A DNA stretch of 64,000 nucleotides from Lonicera japonica (lineage: Eukaryota > Streptophyta > Magnoliopsida > Dipsacales > Caprifoliaceae). A program made the translations under genes and the position numbers. Each line of letters begins with the position of its first letter. The stretch's first letter is position 1. This document shows positions 25,701 through 35,681 of the stretch, one piece after another. The notes beneath the pieces are model-generated. The model saw only the letters and a list, made by a program, of their open reading frames with translations, made no database searches and was not told where the DNA came from. The stretch lies in assembly GCA_021464415.1 (NCBI GenBank), contig CM038464.1:52868783-52932782 (forward strand), written 5' to 3'.

Positions 25701-28700
25701 CTTGAGTTGTTAGGTAGTGGGCCAACAATGTATATCATGCTTTTCAGCACTCCCCCTCACGTGCGAGCCACTCGCACGTGGATAGACAAACGAAACCAAA
25801 GGTGCACTTCGTGCACAAACAACAACGTGCATACTGCACAAACACAAAGGGGGAAACAAATGCAAGCGGGAGGATTCGAACCCGAAACCTTGCAGAACCT
25901 GAGCTCTGATACCATGTTAGAAACCATTTCACCCAAAAGTTTAAACTGTTAGGTAGTGGGCCAACAATGTATATCATGCTTTTCAACAAATCCAAACATT
26001 ATTGCCCTTTATAAACTTTTTCTTAAGTAAAATTCTTCCTTTTAGGTCCCAAGATATGAGCATGGGAACTTTGTGGGACCAACTATCTTATGTGATGTTA
26101 CAACCGGCATGGAATGCTATAAGGTATCACTTGAATAGGTAATAGTTATTGGTGCAATTATTTTATTGGCATATTCTTGATGGCACCATATACATTGTAT
26201 TGGCAGGAAGAAATGTTTGGACCAGTTCTTCTCTGTATTAAGGTACAGCCAAGTTAGTGTTTCTCTGTATTTTTTTTTCCTTATGATTATTATGTTAATT
26301 ACTTAGTTGGAGATCATTTAACTAGTGCTTTCCTCTTTTTGTCCACAACAGGTAGACAGCCTAGACGAGGCCATAGCAATTGTCAATAGACACAAGTAAT
26401 TGCTCTTACTTGCTTTTTCCCTCCTGAGTGGCCTTTGGATGCTGTGTTTTTAACACGTGTTCTCTTTTTTACTTCTTTTTTTTAACTAAAAAAATGCTGA
26501 ATGTGAGCTTTAATTTTCTTAGGAACAATAATCTTCTATGACTATATATCAGATAAGAGGATAACTTTGGTATGCACATGAAATTACGAAACCCTTCACG
26601 CTTCAGAAATAAAAATAGTGCTTGAACTAGGGATTTTTTCTTTTTGAAAAGAAACATAATACATGATTGCAACTAGAAAAGTTACATAGATGGGGGACAA
26701 GATGTCCCCAGCATACACAAAAAGTGTGAGAGTCAAACAAGAACACATCTGCCAAAGAAAAGAACCTAGCTGAACTACTTCTAGATTCTAGCTCTAAAGA
26801 ACCCTGAAGAACATGCAGCATTATCCTATTCTCTAGAATGTACAAAACAGACTAAAAGTATTATCATAAACATATCTCTGCCCAGTTGCGCATGACGCAA
26901 TCGACACCAAGGCCTCAGAATTCCTTTGAGAACGATGTCCATAGCGATGATCGGTGTCCTCTCCTGCTGATTTACAAAAAATACACCGATGAGGAGATAA
27001 ACACTTTGAGGACCTTTTTTGAAGTAAATCACAGGTGTTCAACTTCCTCTTAAAAGCCTCCCAGACCAAAAAATTGACTTTTGAAGGAATACGAACTTTC
27101 CAAATAAATTTCCAACGATCATCCATGGCATTATGCATTGAGTCTAGAATGAACTATGAAGTTAAAGAAGCATTGGCATGAAAAGCACCCGATGACTCCT
27201 TCACCCAAACCCTATAATCACTCCCATCACCTTGTCTAAACAACAGAGGTTATTACCACTTGACCTTTGTCTTCACATGTTTTTATGAGTTTTAAAAATC
27301 CACATAATGTGAGGAATTACTGTCTAATATTGCACATGCATTAGTGTGCCTCAAGTTCTACTGTACATTAAGCCTGTTTGGTTGGGGGTGAAATTCACAT
27401 TGGTAAAGAAAGAAATGGTGATAACACATGCAATTTAAACAAATATAATCATTGAAATTGTCAAAGTATGTTTCACCGTCACACTTTTCAGTTGGGCGAA
27501 TGCTATTCATCCCGAACCAAACGGCCGGTTAACAATTTTCCTGTAATTTGTTGATCAGGCTATTCTTGGTGTAACTAGTTGCTATGTATTAATATTTCCT
27601 ATTGTCTCAGGTATGGAAATGGAGCTACCATTTTTACTACATCTGGTGTTGCTGCTCGGAAGTTCCAAAACGATGTTGAGGCTGGTCTGGTAAGCCACAA
27701 CCGCCATTTGTAGATCCAAAAATGCCGTTAAAACCTTTTTTGTGCTCAAACTCTGTAAATTTATTACTTCATTGACTCAGGTTGGGATTAATGTTCCTGT
27801 TCCAATTCCTTTGCCATTTTCCTCATTCAATGGATCCAAGTCATCCTTTGCTGGCGATCTCAACTTCTGCGGTATCTCTCTCTCTCTCTCTCTCTCTATT
27901 ACACATACATAAACATTGGGTTCGTCATCCTTCCTTCTCATCATTTTGACAGCCACGGCAATACGTGTGTTGAGTTTGATGGTCTACATGGAAGAGAAAT
28001 AAAATTATTTAGAATTGTTTTAAATATTATTTTTTTCCATGGAAAACAAAAAAAGGAAAGGTAGTTTTTGTATGAGTAAATTTATCTGTGGAAAAGTATA
28101 GTAGTATGCCAAACAATTTTTACAATGGAAATTGTTTCTTTGGAAAATTGATGCAGTCAAACACTATTATTGATGGAAAAATGAAGGGCATTGTCTGTGG
28201 GAAAGACGTGCAATCAAACACATTCTGATAGGTTTACATTGAAAACAGTTTAATTCCTTCGATTTGCTTCCCACAAAAAAACAATAACTTAATGGGAGGT
28301 GGTCTTTGATTTCATGGAAAAATTAGACAAAAGCAAGTTGAACTGTGTACTTGTACCATGGAAATCAATTCCTAGCAAAATTAAGGCACTCAAAATCCAC
28401 TAAAGATGGTAAATACGGAACCATGGACATTTTCCACAGAAAAGAGTGCAACCAAACACGCCCTTAATTGCATTGTTCCTTGATTGCAGCGAAGGCTGGT
28501 GTTCAATTTTACACACAGATAAAAACAGTTGCACAACAATGGGAAGACTTGCCAAGAAGATTATCATTACCTCAACCTCTCCCTCCAACATCCGAGACGG
28601 AAACTAGTCGAGGAGTATCTCTATCTCAGCCTCTAACATCCGAAAGTGATTTGCCTAGTCGAGAAGTATCACCGGCCATGCCTTCTACTTCAGAGACGGA

Positions 28701-29688
28701 TTTGCAAAACCCGAAAGTCATGCAGTCTATAGAAATAGACGAAGAGAGAGACTCAATGAGTGAAAGTGACCGAAACTCCGAGAGGATGTACATACCTCAA
28801 GCATCCAAGTGGGATGAAACTCGTTTCTCGTTTTCTGAGAAAACTTGCATGCCTCCAACTTCTCACCGGATTGAAAACACGACCCCGACACCTCAAATGA
28901 TGGACATTACCACGGGTCCCACTCCTGAGAGGTTATCAGTCCCAACCTCTCAAGACAGTGTCTGTCATGTGGGTCCCACTCCTGAGAGATTATTGGTCCC
29001 ACCATCTCTCCAAAATGACAATGCAGGTCCAGCTTTCGGGAGGTTATCAGTCCCACCCTCTCACCGGAATGACGGTGTGGGTCCTACCCCTGATAGATTA
29101 TTGGTCCCTTCCGTTAACCGGAACGACAGTGTGGGGCCCACTCCCAAGAAGTTATCGGTACATCGGAACGAAAATGTGGGTATCGTTTCTCTGATGAACG
29201 AGAATATGGGAGCAACGTCTAGAAGGGCGGATATCAACTTACGTCCAAGTTCCGAGAGGGTATACATGCCTACAGTATCTAATCAGACGAAAGACAGTGT
29301 GGGCCCCCCTCAAATGCAGGACCCTAGCATGCATTCGAATCCTGAGACATTATACATTTTGGCGTCTCAGAGGAGTGACAGTATTGGTCTACTGCCGTTA
29401 AGGATGGAGAGTAGTAGTACAATGGGTGGACCAGGTCCTGAGAGGATGTATATGACCCCATTATCGTACCGGAGTGAAGTGGGTAGGTCGGCAACTATTG
29501 AGATGTATATGTCATCTTCCTCGTCTTCAGCAAATTTTGAGAGGAGCAAGGGTGTGGCGTTGACACCGGAGAGGCTATGTATGCCTGCAAATCCTCAAAG
29601 GATGTATGCACAAACGCCAATAATATCAATGGGGGAGTATTCGGGTCAAGGGGTTATGCCGAATTTGCCGACATCTCAGAGTTTGTAG
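16192..29688 (+). CDS. FAR1-type DNA-binding domain fused to ALDH6-like dehydrogenase
   Basis: Nineteen coding exons in one frame: 16192-16735, 17425-17504, 17659-17733, 17833-17994, 18081-18159, 18629-18783, 19166-19229, 20663-20742, 20948-21013, 21781-21831, 21940-22091, 22933-23023, 23546-23626, 26046-26123, 26207-26242, 26352-26395, 27611-27689, 27781-27871, 28490-29688; 1068 residues. Residues 1-181 are a FAR1-type zinc domain (C62, C90, H112, H114) with a basic KRKRK stretch, then a coiled [11 protein letters not shown] segment. Residues 209-about 690 match methylmalonate-semialdehyde dehydrogenase (ALDH6): PLNFPAM (N357), KPSE (K380), [13 protein letters not shown] with catalytic C488, and KEEMFGPV. 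The rest is a repetitive tail. ALDH6 enzymes oxidise methylmalonate semialdehyde to propionyl-CoA in mitochondria (valine catabolism); here no transit peptide is seen and the FAR1 part suggests the nucleus. Two separate genes remain possible, but no start codon for a free ALDH was found. Confidence 0.8.
16854..16930 (-). repeat. SINE-like tRNA-related head in an intron
   Basis: On the - strand the sequence reads TGGCCTAGTGGTTAGA (A-box-like) and, about 35 bp on, GGTTTGAATCT (B-box-like), the internal RNA polymerase III promoter layout of tRNA-derived SINEs. It lies in the intron between the FAR1 exon and the linker exon. The body and tail are not delimited. Confidence 0.45.
18257..18524. mobile_element. 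MITE, first copy of the 'ggctttttgactttg' family
   Basis: The left end GGCTTTTTGACTTTGC is mirrored by GGGGCAAAGTAAAAAAAGCC at the right. It lies in the intron between coding exons 5 and 6 and is related to the element at 22141-22422. The target duplication is not clear here. Confidence 0.55.
19675..19765 (+). repeat. SINE-like sequence in an intron
   Basis: CCTCAAGTGGTGAAAGAC followed about 35 bp later by GGTTTGATCCTCCC resembles the A- and B-box arrangement of tRNA-derived SINEs. Downstream the sequence turns into A- and T-rich low complexity (19780-19900). It is placed in the intron between coding exons 7 and 8. Ends are not defined. Confidence 0.35.
22141..22422. mobile_element. Mutator-type MITE in intron 11
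   Basis: The ends GGGCTTTTTTGACTTTGCCC and GGGGCAAAGTAAAAGAAGCCC are inverted. The flanking nine bases are aactcttta (22132-22140) and aactcttca (22423-22431), a 9-bp duplication with one change, which points to the Mutator superfamily. It sits 49 bp after the exon carrying the catalytic cysteine and has no coding capacity. Confidence 0.65.
22720..22755 (+). other. Candidate 36-nt cassette exon
   Basis: Between coding exons 11 and 12 of the FAR1-ALDH6 gene lies a 36-nt segment with a strong acceptor (T-rich tract, TGTGCAG) and a consensus donor (TTT|GTATGT). Its length is a multiple of three and its phase fits. Inclusion would add twelve residues ([12 protein letters not shown]) just after the catalytic block and turn the junction tryptophan into cysteine. 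The family pattern favours direct joining of exons 11 and 12, so this is an optional exon at best. Confidence 0.35.
23160..23330. repeat. MITE-like repeat related to 57225-57380
   Basis: Blocks of 'gggcacatgttaa' and 'cttaacatgcattaaattagg' occur twice within intron 12 of the FAR1-ALDH6 gene. The right boundary 'ggcacatgttatcattttcc' is the complement of the left boundary of a similar block near 57230. The two copies suggest a dispersed short element; ends are approximate. Confidence 0.4.
24007..24303 (-). mobile_element. TRIM retrotransposon with duplicated interior
   Basis: Two direct terminal repeats of about 70 bp (24007-24076 and 24233-24303) start TGTTAGGAAC and end TTAACA. They are flanked by a perfect 5-bp duplication aagat (24002-24006 and 24304-24308). 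On the - strand the right repeat is followed by a degenerate initiator-tRNA primer site, and GTGAGGGAGGG lies just before the left one. The interior, about 76 bp ('ccctccctcacgtgc...cctcccagaaaac'), is present twice in tandem. It lies in intron 13 and has no coding capacity. Confidence 0.85.
25676..25988 (-). mobile_element. TRIM retrotransposon (313 bp) with intact signals
   Basis: Direct repeats of 74 bp at 25676-25749 and 25915-25988 begin TGTTAGAA and end CA, with a perfect 5-bp duplication aatcc (25671-25675 and 25989-25993). On the - strand the primer-binding site TGGTATCAGAGC (25914-25903) directly follows the 5' repeat and GTGAGGGGGAG directly precedes the 3' repeat. The interior has only about 165 bp and no gene. 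This is the textbook layout of a terminal-repeat retrotransposon in miniature, sitting in the same intron as the related copy at 24007. Confidence 0.92.
26632..27250 (-). pseudogene. LINE fragment (zf-RVT region) in intron 16
   Basis: The - strand frame 27138-26833 reads [20 protein letters not shown] and then [13 protein letters not shown]. This is the zinc-binding region that follows the reverse transcriptase in plant L1-type LINEs. The end of the copy is at a T-rich stretch near 26632-26645. It is 5'-truncated and lies inside the FAR1-ALDH6 gene in opposite orientation. Confidence 0.8.
27371..27528. mobile_element. Small MITE, 158 bp
   Basis: The left end AGCCTGTTTGGTTGGGG and right end CCCGAACCAAACGGCCGG are imperfect inverted repeats flanked by TTA on both sides (27368-27370 and 27529-27531). 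This fits the Tourist class. It lies near the 3' end of intron 16. Confidence 0.5.
28915..29187 (+). repeat. Coding repeat: five 18-19-residue units in the protein tail
   Basis: Within the last exon of the FAR1-ALDH6 gene, units starting with [10 protein letters not shown] or a variant begin at 28915, 28972, 29026, 29080 and 29134, i.e. every 54-57 bp. Each ends with a polar RND-like stretch. Looser versions ([22 protein letters not shown]) continue to the C-terminus. The tail contains many Ser, Pro and Met and few hydrophobic runs, so it is probably disordered. Confidence 0.85.
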
Positions 29689-30660
29689 GAGCGCACTTCT
29701 TTTTTCTTGTTGGAATGCTATAGTCAGTTACTAATAACGCGGAAAGTTTCCGAAATGTTGTTTGGTGGTTTAATAATCGCGAAATCTGTGTTCTCATTTA
29801 ATTCCATACCATTGCTTGATAGTGAGCTTCTATTGTTGATTGATGAGATCGCTAAATGGTTTAGGCATTTCTTCCATAGCTATAATATATTTTATAATGT
29901 TCACATGCGGTAAATAGGCGCCGCTGTACTCTAGTCTTTCAGCGATAACTAAATGTTATTCTACGTTTGGTGTGGACTGTGGCGCTTCGGTTTGGTTCGC
30001 ATTGACTTAGAAATAATATAGAAAAATAATCTTTGAAAGAAATAATTTGAAAATGAGGATTGTGTGATACGTTATTTATGTAGTTTGTGTAAATTCCAAC
30101 TGTGACGTTTGGGGACCTTGACGGGTAGACGCGGAGCCCAGATAAATTCAATTTTTGGTTTTTAAACAGTAGACATAATTTTAAAAGGTATTGCCAATTA
30201 AAAACAATTAATTTTTTTTTTTAATTAGGCTCTGGTTAGATGTTATCCATCAATGCATTGTTTTATGAATACATGTTTTTTATTTTTCTTTATTTATTGT
30301 TGAAAATTTTGCTCAACACCCAAAGAATTTTTTTCATGCCAAAAAAAAAATGAAAAAGAAAAAGTAAAGGTTTTTTTTTACCATGTTATTTAACCTATTT
30401 TTTAAATTGTCATATAATCAATAATTTTCTATTATTTTTTATGTTGTTATTAAAAAAAGTCTTAAAAGTTGGTATTTGAACTATGAATATAGCTGGTCTA
30501 ATAAAAAAAGAGAGGAGGGAGGGAAGATGGGAGGAGGAGGGGTTGGAGGTGATGGTTAAACTTTGGCCGCCATTAATAATGAAAAATTATCTATGGTCCT
30601 TTTTTTTTTTTTTTTTTCGACTTTAGCCATAATTTTATTACTTCCGTTACCTAAATAATT
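29689..30660 (+). other. 3' untranslated region and following intergenic DNA
   Basis: The sequence directly after the stop codon is less AT-rich than the intergenic DNA and probably is 3' UTR up to somewhere near 29900-29950. No clear polyadenylation site can be fixed. After about 29950 there is AT-rich intergenic sequence with homopolymer tracts and no recognised gene. Confidence 0.4.
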
Positions 30661-30980
30661 ATGTAGGGTTTCTTTTTTTCAATTATACCATTGTGACTAA
30701 TATATATAAATAACTAGTGGCTAAATTATAATATAGCATATAGCATATAACATTTATATTTTACTTTTTTTTTACAATCTTATCAACTACGGTACTAAAC
30801 CATCAAGTAGCCTTTTAAGGTTTTGGTGTATGATTATGACTTTGTGATGATTTAACACAATTAATTGTAAATTGTATTTTTTTTATGACATTGTAAATTG
30901 GAAGAGAGAATACATGGTTACACAACTTCTATAGGTCTTTTTGAAATTCCTTATTTCTAGAGTAGAAAGAGCAGCTGATT

Positions 30981-31452
30981 TAGGAATGGCAACGGGCTGG
31001 TTTCGGGGCGGTTTTGCTTAAACCCGAAACCGAACCGCATTCTTTTATCCCGAACTGAAATTGCAATGGATTTTTTTTTTTGAAACCGAAATCGATCCAA
31101 ATCAATTTACAGTTAACCGATCCGAACCGCCTAGTCCCGAATAACCATTATTTTAAGCTAAAAATAAATTTTAGACATTAAATCTAGAGACACAATTAAA
31201 CTTTAAACAAATTAAGTATCCATTCTTCAAAAATAATATATATATTTTAGATATAAAACAATATTTCTATATATTATTTATATATATATTCGGGGCGGTT
31301 CAGAGCGGTTTTTAGGAAAAAAACCGAAACCAAACCCGCGGAGGTTTTTTTTTAAAACCCAAAATCGAACCGGTCTAAAAAAAACTGCCTCGAAACTGCT
31401 CCAAACGTATCAGATCGGTAATCTGGCGGGTTGATTTTTTTTGCCACCCCTA
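30981..31452. mobile_element. hAT-type MITE nested in the foldback arm
   Basis: The ends TAGGAATGGCAAC and TTGCCACCCCTA are inverted. The flanks agctgatt (30973-30980) and agctagtt (31453-31460) are an 8-bp duplication with two changes. The unoccupied right arm of the foldback reads 'agctggtt' at the same point, which supports the insertion. The inside contains many 'aaccgaa/ttcggtt' motifs, shared with the elements at 34890, 42785 and 58325. Confidence 0.8.
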
Positions 31453-31629
31453 AGCTAGTTTGGTCATGATATTCCTCCCCCCCCCCTCCCCATAAAAAAA
31501 GAAAAAAAAAATCTTTTTTGTTTTATGCATTATGGTTTATCCAACACTAGGTTAACCAAAATATTCTATTTTAAAAGTGAATAAGTTAGAGGACTTTACT
31601 TCTATAACCATATTAAAATCGTGGCATGT

Positions 31630-32231
31630 TGTCACGGGGCGTCCTTTGATGGCACAAAGGAGGCCGCGTGAGCGACCGTGCTAACCGATAGCCCGGTCGA
31701 GTTCAATCGAATCTTAATTACAATCAACGAACAACATGCAATAACAGTAATTTGAAAAGAGCTTGAGCATAAATTGAAATCACTTCATTGCATTAAACTT
31801 GATTACATGAAAAGCTATTACAGTATAAAAGAAAGTAAGAGCTTGAAACAGAGTGCTAGACAACGTGCACTGGTAGGCAATTCGGGTGTGAGACAGATAG
31901 TCTTATCCCCACATATAACCACTTAATAAAAATACCAAAGTGGTAGCAGTGCACGTTGGCTCACACAAGTTACAAGAACATGATTACAACGGAAATGAAA
32001 ATGCGATTACAAAGGAAATTCCTAGATCTATTTACATGAAAACAATATTTACATATGAGAATACAATTCTCCAAAAAGCTAGCCTAAGCACAAGTCTAAA
32101 ACTAGATGATGCTTGACGACCTGGTTGTGCTGGTGCTGGATCTCTTGTTGAGCCGTGCTGCGCTCGGGCGCGTGCACGGTGTTGGTGCAGTGTAGTCAGT
32201 CACGAGTGCTATTGGGAGGCAACCCGTGACA
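31630..32231. mobile_element. Solo LTR, 602 bp
   Basis: The segment starts TGTCACGGGGC and ends CCCGTGACA, so the termini are TG...CA with a short inverted repeat. It is flanked by a perfect 5-bp duplication catgt (31625-31629 and 32232-32236). No primer site, coding region or second LTR is present, so this is what is left after recombination between two LTRs. The parent family is not identified. Confidence 0.85.
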
Positions 32232-33094
32232 CATGTCTTCGCGTTAAAGTAAATATAGGTTATTAGTGTATAAGTCGCATAGTCTCACCACCAGTACCTT
32301 GATCAAGTTGTATTGTCAAGTGGTCTCACCATGCTCCATTCTTAGAGTGAGGAGTTCGGTGGACTCTTTTTTCTTCTTGTTGTTTGTCACAAAGCGTGTG
32401 ACAAGAAGGTTGGTAAACTTATTGGTTAATTGAATTGCTTGGCACTATCTCGAACCATTCCATAACATCTTCTCCGAAAATAGAAGTAAATATTCGGCAC
32501 ATTAGAGCGCCATTTGATTTATGCAAGATCACTTATTTCAACCACACGACCCAAATACTATATAACATATATTAAATAAACGCCAAGACGTGTTACCCAT
32601 TTGATATGGTTATAGAAGTAAAGTCCTCAATCAATTCACTTTTAATATGGAATGTTTTGGTTAAATCAAAATAAACATTAGGCAAATTCTTAAAAGGATA
32701 AATCATGACGTAAAAGACCTAAATGATATATATATATATATATAGAAAATACACCTCCAGAGCATATCATTTGAAATCAACCAAACCAGCTATCGTAGAA
32801 ACACTGAATTTCAAAAAGACTTAAAGGAGTTATGTAATCGTGCATTCTCTCTTACAATTTACAATGATAGAAAGAAGAAAAAATAAAATAATACAATTAA
32901 TTGTGTTAAATCATCCCATAGTCAGAATCATCATCAAGACCTTAAAGGCTACTCGAAAGTGTAGTTGATAAAATTGTAGAAAAGAAAACATATATAGATG
33001 TTATATTAGACTTTAGCAGCACATAATGGTTTAATTAAAATCCTAATTTAAAATAAAAAGATAATCAAAATCTAATTATATATCTATATCTATA

Positions 33095-33707
33095 TCTATA
33101 CTATATATAAAAGTATGAATAACTTAAGTGTTTTTCCTCTTTTTTGTGAAGACAACTATACCCCTTCATTTTAAACAAAAATTTTTTAAGATTTACATTA
33201 AATAAAATACTCTAACTCAATATATTTTTATATTAGTATTAGTATTCCAATTAAATTCAAACTCTACTTATTTGGCTTAAAAAATTAAACAAAGATTTTA
33301 AGCTCGATTTACATTAAATAAAATAGTATAATTGTATAGCTCCATATATTTTTATATTAATATTAGTATTTCAGATAAATTTAAACTCTACTTTATTTGA
33401 CTAAAATAATTAAAACAAGTTAGAGTGTGTGTTGAATTAGGAGTTTTGTACAAGACTTCTATATAACTTGATAATAAACTTTCCAAGAAGAAAGCTATTG
33501 AATATATTGTATTAAAATTACAAAGCTTTTAGCGTAAATTAGAATTTCGTTTCAAAGCTCACCATAGAGGTACGATGTTCTTATAATTATCAATTGAATT
33601 TTACACTTGATCACTATGTTTTGTTCATTTCTTGTTATTTCATTAATGGAATTAATGGCTTTTGTTAAGTACTAAAACCACGTGCAACGCACGTGCACAA
33701 ACACTAG
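33095..33707 (+). mobile_element. Non-autonomous Helitron, 613 bp
   Basis: The 5' end TCTATACTATATATAAAAG is typical of plant Helitrons. The 3' end CTAG is preceded, eight bases upstream, by a hairpin with 7-bp stems (33679-33695, CACGTGC AAC GCACGTG). The element sits between A (33094) and T (33708), as expected for Helitron insertion, with no target duplication. It has no Rep/helicase gene. Confidence 0.88.
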
Positions 33708-34889
33708 TTATTTAAAATGGCCAAAGTCTAAAAACTGCAAACTACAAACGCAGAGAATTATCTATAATTTAGCACTATCCATGTGCTTATCAAATCATTC
33801 ATACTTATTTACAATAATTAAAATATACTAAATGTTGCGTTTGATTCACCGAAAAATTTATTGAAACGAAAATTGTTTTCAATGTAAAGAGAATTTTTAC
33901 TTTATAATTTTTAGATCTTTCTTAGCGTAAAATAAATGATAGTAATATTGCCAAAATATATAAGACTCTTGTTATAGCAATATGTTGTGTTTAAAACAAA
34001 ATATAAAATAACTTAATATCAAGGCCGGCCCTGAGTTTTGAGAGACCCTAAGCGGGAAAAAATATTGGGGCCTTTTTATATTTTTTTATAGTCATGTAAT
34101 ATAAGTACACTAATAAACTCGTAATAAAAAAAAATTACCATGAACCAGATAACTAAAAGACATAGAGAAATTAGAGATGTGTTAAATAACACAAAAACTT
34201 TGTATAAACCAAAAAAAGGAATTAACTGAAAATCTCGTTAAAGAAAGCTAATAAATAAATTTTTGAAAAATTTAAAGTTTGAAAAAGATACGATTAAGCA
34301 TTTAAAGAAAATAAAGATACGCTTCGATATTTGAAAAATTATAAAAAGAGTAATTTAAGTTTCTTAGTCATATATAATTTAATTAAAATAAAAACTTAAA
34401 AATAGAGTTTTACTCAGCCCCCCAAAAGAAAAAAAAAATAGTCAAAATAAAAACTAAAAGATAGAGTTTTATTTAACAAAAAAACAAAAAAACAAAAAAA
34501 ACAAACCCTAACCTCAAGTCAACTCAACATACAAAGAAATGAGAAATTGTTGTACGCTGAAATACTGAAAATTGGTATATGTTTATTTTAATTAGTGGTT
34601 GGAAGAATTTTAAAAAAATAATTGGTGGTTAGAGGCACCTTAGGCATTTAAAAGGAAATAAAAATAGGCTTAAGCATTTAAGAGACAAAATATAAATATT
34701 GCCGAGACTTGAGACTAAGACCCTTATCTCAAAAGAGCTTCCAACTAAAATTTTTTCGCTTGAACAAAGGGTATAATTATTTTTTTATTTGAATATGAAA
34801 GTTTTTAATATTATCATTGTGTATATATACATATAGAGAAGAGCTCAAAAAAAATTGGGATCCTAAGTGGTGGCTTGAATCGCCTATGC
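33708..34889. other. Intergenic AT-rich sequence, nothing recognised
   Basis: No gene or delimited element is visible. Several A-rich tracts occur. A 'gggaaaaaatattggggcctttt' stretch near 34055 may come from an old transposon, but no ends are seen. Confidence 0.35.
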
Positions 34890-35614
34890 TAGGGGTGTTA
34901 AGGTCAATCCGAAAATTGACTGAACGAACCGAACCGATTCGTAAAATCCCGAACCGAAAAAAAACTAAAACCGAAAACAAGAAAACCAAACTGAAATCGA
35001 AAAGTTTGGTTCGGGTTTGGGGCAATCTAGTCTAAAACCGAACTAAACCAAACCGAACTGAATCGAATTATGTATAAGAAAAAAAAATGTTAATATATAC
35101 TCTAAGGGTACACGGTAATTATACTATAATACACAAAATATGACCTTTTATAAAAATATGTTTCTTGCTAATTGTATATTATAATAATCTTAAAAAAAAT
35201 AGTCATTAACGCTTGTCCTTATTATTGAATTAATTACACAATTCTAAGATTTTTTTATCACATACATGATAGAAAGATAATTCATTATTTTATTTAATAT
35301 ATTTTATTCTTATAAATATACAAATAAAATTATAATTAAATAGAAAATATGTTGCTTCTTGTTTCTAAAAAATCATGACTTTAATTTGAAAATGAATCAT
35401 TCTTACATTATTATTAGTATTACATTTTTATATTAAATTGATTTTTAAAAAAAAATGTCAAAACTGAATAAAACCGAATCTAAAAGTTTGGTTTGAGTTT
35501 GGATTTCGAAGATTTAAAAATTAAAACTGAACTGAACTAAAATCAAACTTTTATATTTAGTTTAAATTTGAACTACCCTAATTTTTACCTTGACCAAATC
35601 TGAAAACACTCCTG
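34890..35614. mobile_element. hAT-type MITE with perfect 8-bp TSD
   Basis: The ends TAGGGGTGTTAAGG and CTGAAAACACTCCTG are imperfect inverted repeats. They are flanked by an exact 8-bp duplication gcctatgc (34882-34889 and 35615-35622), the hAT hallmark. The inside carries the same 'aaccgaaccga' and 'ggttcgg' motifs as the copies at 30981, 42785 and 58325, and no transposase. Confidence 0.9.
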
Positions 35615-35681
35615 GCCTATGCCCAGAACCGGCCTCGCGTAATATACTAATTACATTAGTAGAAGTCATTTAAATTTTTGC

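Larger units (their letters stand above)
30680..33045. repeat. Large foldback structure with nested insertions
   Basis: The left arm (about 30680-30980 plus 31453-31620) is the inverted counterpart of the right arm (about 32600-33045). Paired landmarks are 'caattaattgtaaattg', 'gagagaatacatggttac', 'aggactttacttctataacc' and 'ttatcaactac'. The left arm is split by a hAT-type MITE, and a solo LTR lies at its inner end. Each arm is about 440 bp once the insertions are removed. No gene is contained. It may be a foldback or Mutator-like element; its outer ends are not resolved. Confidence 0.7.

Noticed and set aside
28958..29194. Alternative frame over the repetitive tail
   Set aside because: Shifted reading of the periodic coding repeat; the long frame joined to the ALDH exons explains the sequence.
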